Assembly: GCF_002833405.1 (NCBI RefSeq)
Contig: NZ_CP025135.1
Span: 2,709,501 to 2,773,500, forward strand
From: Planococcus sp. MB-3u-03
GTDB taxonomy: Bacteria; Bacillota; Bacilli; Bacillales_A; Planococcaceae
Reading direction: 5' to 3'
DNA: 64,000 nt
This document shows, in pieces, positions 60,866 through 64,000 of the stretch (positions are counted from its first letter, which is position 1; each line of letters starts with the position of its first letter). Below the pieces are notes generated by a model. That model searched no databases. It was not told the origin of the DNA and saw only the letters and a program-made list of their open reading frames with translations. The position numbers and the translations under genes were made by a program.

Positions 60866-62357
60866 GTTTCCCACCTCCTGTTGCATAATGCATAATCGTT
60901 TCCTGAGTCATTTTCTGCTTCGGCAGATCTGCCGTCAACTTGCCTTCGTGCATGACGAGCACACGGTCGGCCATGCCGATCACTTCCGGAAGTTCGGAAG
61001 AGATCATCAAGATGGCGACGCCGCGAGCGGCCAATTCGTTGATGATCGAATAAATCTCTTTCTTCGCACCGACATCGACTCCCCGTGTCGGCTCATCGAG
61101 GATGAGCACATCGGGTTCGATGCCGAGCCATTTCGCGATGACGACTTTTTGCTGGTTGCCTCCGCTGAGCGATTTGGCAGCCTGGTCAGGCCCCGATGTC
61201 CGGATTCCAAGGCGTTTCACCATCCGGTCGTACAAGCTGCGTTCTTTGTCTTTCGACAGCAAACCCTTTTTGGAAATGGATTCAAAGTTTGCCATGCTGA
61301 TGTTTTCCTCTACTGTAAAATCGACGATCAAGCCTTCGGATTTACGGTCTTCGGTTACATAACCGATGCCGAGTTCTTTCGCTTTTTGCGGATTGTCGAT
61401 TTTCGCTGGCTTGCCATCAAGTTCCACGGTTCCTGTATCCGCTTTCTTATAACCGAATAAAGACTGCGCCACTTCTGTGCGCCCGGCTCCCATTAGCCCT
61501 GCAATCGAAACGATTTCCCCTTTATGGATATCGAAGGAAATGTCTTCAAAGCAATCTTTCCGCGACAAGCCTTTAACTGACAGTTTCACGTCCCCGATCG
61601 TGGAGCTTCGTTCAGGGAAACGGTCGCCAAGTTCACGGCCGACCATCAACTGGACAATTTCTTCGAAGCTGGTTTCGCTGATCTTCCGTTCACCGACGAA
61701 TTCACCGTCGCGCAAAATGGTGATGCGGTCGCATAGCGAAAAAATTTCTTCCATGCGGTGAGAAATATAGACGAAAGAGACGCCGCGCTTTTGCAGGTCG
61801 CGAATAGTCACGAATAAAGTTTCGATTTCCCGGTCCGTCAGCGCAGCGGTCGGTTCGTCCATAATGATCATTTCTGCATCCATCGACAAAGCTTTGCCGA
61901 TTTCCACCAATTGCTGCTGTCCGACAGACAATGTGCTCGCGGAAAGCGAAGGGTCGATATCGAGCCCTAAATCCCCCAGGATCTTTTTCGTTTTGCGTTC
62001 CATGTCTTTTGTCTTCAGGATTCCTGTGCGCCCGACGGTTTCCTCGCGGCCAAGAAAGAGGTTGTCCGCAATCGACAGGTGCGGCAGGATATTCAATTCC
62101 TGGTGGATGACGGCGATGCCTTCCGCTTCCGCCTGCTTCGGCGAAGTGAATTCGACTTTTTTGCCTTTTACTTCCACCGTTCCGGAGTCACGCGTGTAGA
62201 TGCCGGACATGATTTTCATCAAGGTCGATTTGCCGGCCCCGTTCTCGCCCATCAAGGCGTGGATTTCGCCTTGATGAAGAGAGAAATGGACGTTTTTCAA
62301 GACGGCGTTGCCGCTGAACGACTTGCAAATATCGGTCATGTTGATCATATTGATCAT
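60846..62357 (-). CDS. rbsA: ribose ABC transporter, dual ATP-binding protein
   Basis: A 503-residue ATPase with two ABC domains. The first has Walker A GENGAGKSTLMK, signature LSVGQQQLVEIG and Walker B MIIMDEPTAAL. The second has AGLMGAGRTEVAQ (degenerate), LSGGNQQKVVIAK and LILDEPTRGVDVGA. This is the usual sugar ABC pattern. ATG 62357 after GGCAGGTG is preferred to ATG 62375 that overlaps the rbsD stop without a ribosome site. Confidence 0.94.
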   Translation of the reverse strand: MINMINMTDICKSFSGNAVLKNVHFSLHQGEIHALMGENGAGKSTLMKIMSGIYTRDSGTVEVKGKKVEFTSPKQAEAEGIAVIHQELNILPHLSIADNLFLGREETVGRTGILKTKDMERKTKKILGDLGLDIDPSLSASTLSVGQQQLVEIGKALSMDAEMIIMDEPTAALTDREIETLFVTIRDLQKRGVSFVYISHRMEEIFSLCDRITILRDGEFVGERKISETSFEEIVQLMVGRELGDRFPERSSTIGDVKLSVKGLSRKDCFEDISFDIHKGEIVSIAGLMGAGRTEVAQSLFGYKKADTGTVELDGKPAKIDNPQKAKELGIGYVTEDRKSEGLIVDFTVEENISMANFESISKKGLLSKDKERSLYDRMVKRLGIRTSGPDQAAKSLSGGNQQKVVIAKWLGIEPDVLILDEPTRGVDVGAKKEIYSIINELAARGVAILMISSELPEVIGMADRVLVMHEGKLTADLPKQKMTQETIMHYATGGGKLEAEVR

Positions 62358-62374
62358 TTCGTTCACCTGCCTCA

Positions 62375-62761
62375 TTAAAAGATGACGCCCGACTGGAGAA
62401 TGACATTCGCATAAGGGCTTGCTTCCCCTGTGCGGATGATCAGTTTGGCGTTATGGCTCATCGCCTTCAATTCCTCGTGGCTCAAGTAGCGGCAATCCAA
62501 TTGCTGTTGCATGCCAGCTTCCAAGCCTTTATTGTGATCGCTTATTTCCCGGGCAATATAAGCCGCTTCCGCTTCAAAATCCTCAAGCACTGTATCCAGC
62601 ACCGTCTCAAAAGAAGGCTCTCCGATGCGGTATGATAAATCTACGCATGGCACATGTTCCGGCACCGGCAGCCCGCAATCGGCAATGACAAGCAGATCCG
62701 TATGCCCGAACCGTGCCAAATGACCGGCGATGTCGCGATTGATTATGCCTTGTTTTTTCAT
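62375..62761 (-). CDS. rbsD: D-ribose pyranase
   Basis: A 128-residue RbsD. GHLARFGHTDLLVIADCGLPVP carries the conserved catalytic His, and IIRTGEASPYANVILQSGV is the C-terminal motif. It converts beta-ribopyranose into ribofuranose for the kinase. It overlaps rbsK by 4 bases (ATGA). Confidence 0.95.
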   Translation of the reverse strand: MKKQGIINRDIAGHLARFGHTDLLVIADCGLPVPEHVPCVDLSYRIGEPSFETVLDTVLEDFEAEAAYIAREISDHNKGLEAGMQQQLDCRYLSHEELKAMSHNAKLIIRTGEASPYANVILQSGVIF

Positions 62762-63636
62762 TTTGCTGCCTCCATCCGGGAAACGACTTCCGTGCGGTTC
62801 GGCATGCCGCCTTGCGCCCCGAATTTCTCCACCGATAAGGAGGCAGCGGCGTTGGCGAAGCGGACAGCTTCCTTGAACTCGCTGCCTTCGGCTAGTGCAA
62901 CTGCCAAGGCGCCGTTAAAAGTATCTCCCGCCCCCGTCGTATCGACCGCTTGTGTCGGAAATCCTTCTACTGTTACATGCTTATCGCCATCGAAATAGCG
63001 GGCACCGTTTTTTCCAAGCGTCACGACCATGCGATTCGGATAACGTTCCAGTTCAAGTTCCCAATTCGTGCCGAACAGCTCTTCCGCTTCGGTTTCATTC
63101 GGCGTCAAAAAGTCCGCTTGTTTCATCGCCTCCGTGAATCCACCAGCTGGCGCTGGATTCAAAATAACGGGCACGCCGAGTTCTTTGGCAAGCTGCAGCG
63201 TATATTCCACGACCGGAATCGGCAGTTCCAACTGCAGGATGACCAGCGAACTTTTTTCGATTACCTTTTTCTGTGCATCGATGTCGGATTTCGTCAGTTC
63301 GTGGTTGGCACCTGGGACGACGATGATACGGTTGTCGCCTTCTGACAATAGGATATTGGCGATGCCGCTCGCCCCATTCGTTTTTTTGACACCTTGTGTA
63401 TTGATTTGCTCTTTTTCCAGCCCATCGAGAAGCTGTGTACCGAATGCGTCGCTGCCGACTGCCCCGACGATATGGACTTGGTCGCCGAGCCTCGCTGCTG
63501 CGACTGCCTGATTGGCGCCTTTTCCGCCAGGCACGGTCGTATATAAATTCCCTAGCACCGTTTCACCTTGCTTCGGAAAGCGTTCCGTTCCGACCACAAG
63601 GTCCATATTGATGCTGCCTACTACTGTAATCATCAT
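62758..63636 (-). CDS. rbsK: ribokinase
   Basis: A 292-residue PfkB kinase. GSINMDLVVGTERFPKQGET is at the N-terminus; GGKGANQAVAAARLG binds ribose; the catalytic Asp is in DTTGAGDTFNGALAVAL. It makes ribose 5-phosphate. Its ATG overlaps the rbsR stop (GAATGATG), with GGAGTG upstream. Confidence 0.95.
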   Translation of the reverse strand: MMITVVGSINMDLVVGTERFPKQGETVLGNLYTTVPGGKGANQAVAAARLGDQVHIVGAVGSDAFGTQLLDGLEKEQINTQGVKKTNGASGIANILLSEGDNRIIVVPGANHELTKSDIDAQKKVIEKSSLVILQLELPIPVVEYTLQLAKELGVPVILNPAPAGGFTEAMKQADFLTPNETEAEELFGTNWELELERYPNRMVVTLGKNGARYFDGDKHVTVEGFPTQAVDTTGAGDTFNGALAVALAEGSEFKEAVRFANAAASLSVEKFGAQGGMPNRTEVVSRMEAAK

Positions 63637-64000
63637 TCCACACTCCTTGTTGTGCCACGTAAGACAAGCTTGACCGGAATTTCATAGAAGCTTTCTTCCA
63701 CGGGCTTATTCTCAATCCGCTTGATCAAAACGCGGGTGGCGATTGCGCCCATTTTGTAAACGTCTTGTGCGACGGTCGAGAGCCCCGGCGACAGCATCTC
63801 GCCCATTGCGATGCCATCGAATCCGACAATCTGCAAATCGTCCGGCACTTTTCTACCGAGCAGGACAGCCGCTTTCAAAGCCCCTGCTGCCGACACATCG
63901 CTTGAAGCGAATATGCCGTCGATTCCCGGATCGTTCTGCAATTCCCGTTCAACGATCTTTTGCGAATCGGCATAATGGAACGGGCAAGTGACAATGCGGT
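63633..64000 (-). CDS. rbsR: LacI family regulator of the ribose operon, 5' end outside window
   Basis: Only the last 122 codons are visible. They form the C-terminal effector domain: GIFASSDVSAAGALKAAVLLG, DDLQIVGFDGI, LSTVAQDVYKMGAIATRVL, then PVKLVLRGTTRSVE at the end. This is the pattern of LacI/GalR regulators such as RbsR. It is cotranscribed with rbsK. Confidence 0.92.
   Translation of the reverse strand, partial: RIVTCPFHYADSQKIVERELQNDPGIDGIFASSDVSAAGALKAAVLLGRKVPDDLQIVGFDGIAMGEMLSPGLSTVAQDVYKMGAIATRVLIKRIENKPVEESFYEIPVKLVLRGTTRSVE

Noticed and set aside
1..64000. Defence island, biosynthetic cluster, CRISPR array, rRNA or tRNA genes
   Set aside because: I looked for these on both strands and found no supporting genes or structures; most of the window is ordinary metabolic and stress chromosome.

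Overview
The window looks like chromosome from a low-GC Gram-positive of the Bacillales, most likely a Planococcus or Planomicrobium relative (an inference). Support comes from strong AGGAGG-type ribosome binding sites, frequent TTG and GTG starts, S-box and THI riboswitches, a textbook SigB promoter, CcpA, LexA and NsrR type sites, and proteins of typical Bacillales families (MetNIQ, LipM, RsbR-like, YwbE, TrhO, HslO). Base composition is near 50% GC. No rRNA, tRNA, CRISPR array, prophage or insertion sequence was recognised.

Layout. 1-3213: lysine catabolism on the minus strand (aldehyde dehydrogenase, lysine 6-dehydrogenase, acyl-CoA dehydrogenase) behind a perfect cre site. 3370-4334: autoregulated MerR/TipA-type regulator overlapping a tiny CxxC protein. 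4386-7110: TrhO, a 2-hydroxyacid dehydrogenase, a DedA protein. 7233-11310: operon for uptake and CoA activation of a carboxylate (small symporter subunit, Na+/solute symporter, Yip1-like membrane protein, MbcS-like acyl-CoA synthetase), with a promoter overlapped by a cre-like site and a TetR-type palindrome in the leader. 11774-17131: MscS-like channel, a two-component system with an unannotated 52-residue membrane protein between regulator and kinase, and an EamA exporter. 17604-24420: methionine region with two S-box riboswitches, one for metY-metX (minus) and one for metN-metI-metQ plus a decayed M20 hydrolase (plus). 24541-25961: GC-rich repeat and pepT with an in-frame amber codon. 26062-28577: lipM-lipA-lipoprotein downstream of a complete TPP riboswitch with its own terminator and antiterminator. 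28728-42003: stress region (RsbR-like protein, YdaG-like protein, NsrR/Hmp, GSP17M/YsnF protein, catalase) with several SigB-like promoters, plus an aeRF1-like protein, a broken MFS gene and a UvrD-like helicase. 42095-47204: glutaminase, MhqD-like hydrolase, HslO and a DUF896 protein with matching MhqR-like dyads, then GNAT, patatin and HMCES-type genes. 47369-58763: transporters, HD phosphohydrolase, CNNM/CorC protein, LexA-controlled YolD-like gene, YihY, dipeptidase, class I amidotransferase, PBP4-type carboxypeptidase. 58985-64000: ribose operon rbsR-K-D-A-C-B, with rbsR cut by the window edge.

The most unusual observation is the TPP riboswitch directly in front of lipM-lipA. TPP and lipoate are both cofactors of the 2-oxoacid dehydrogenases, so the link makes biochemical sense, but I do not know it as an established THI target.

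A caution on quality: mbcS, the M20 hydrolase, the MFS gene at 34659-35934, the helicase and the dipeptidase carry single-base indels, mostly in short homopolymers, and pepT has a nonsense codon. Flanking sequence still encodes conserved residues in another frame, so assembly errors are a serious alternative to true pseudogenes.
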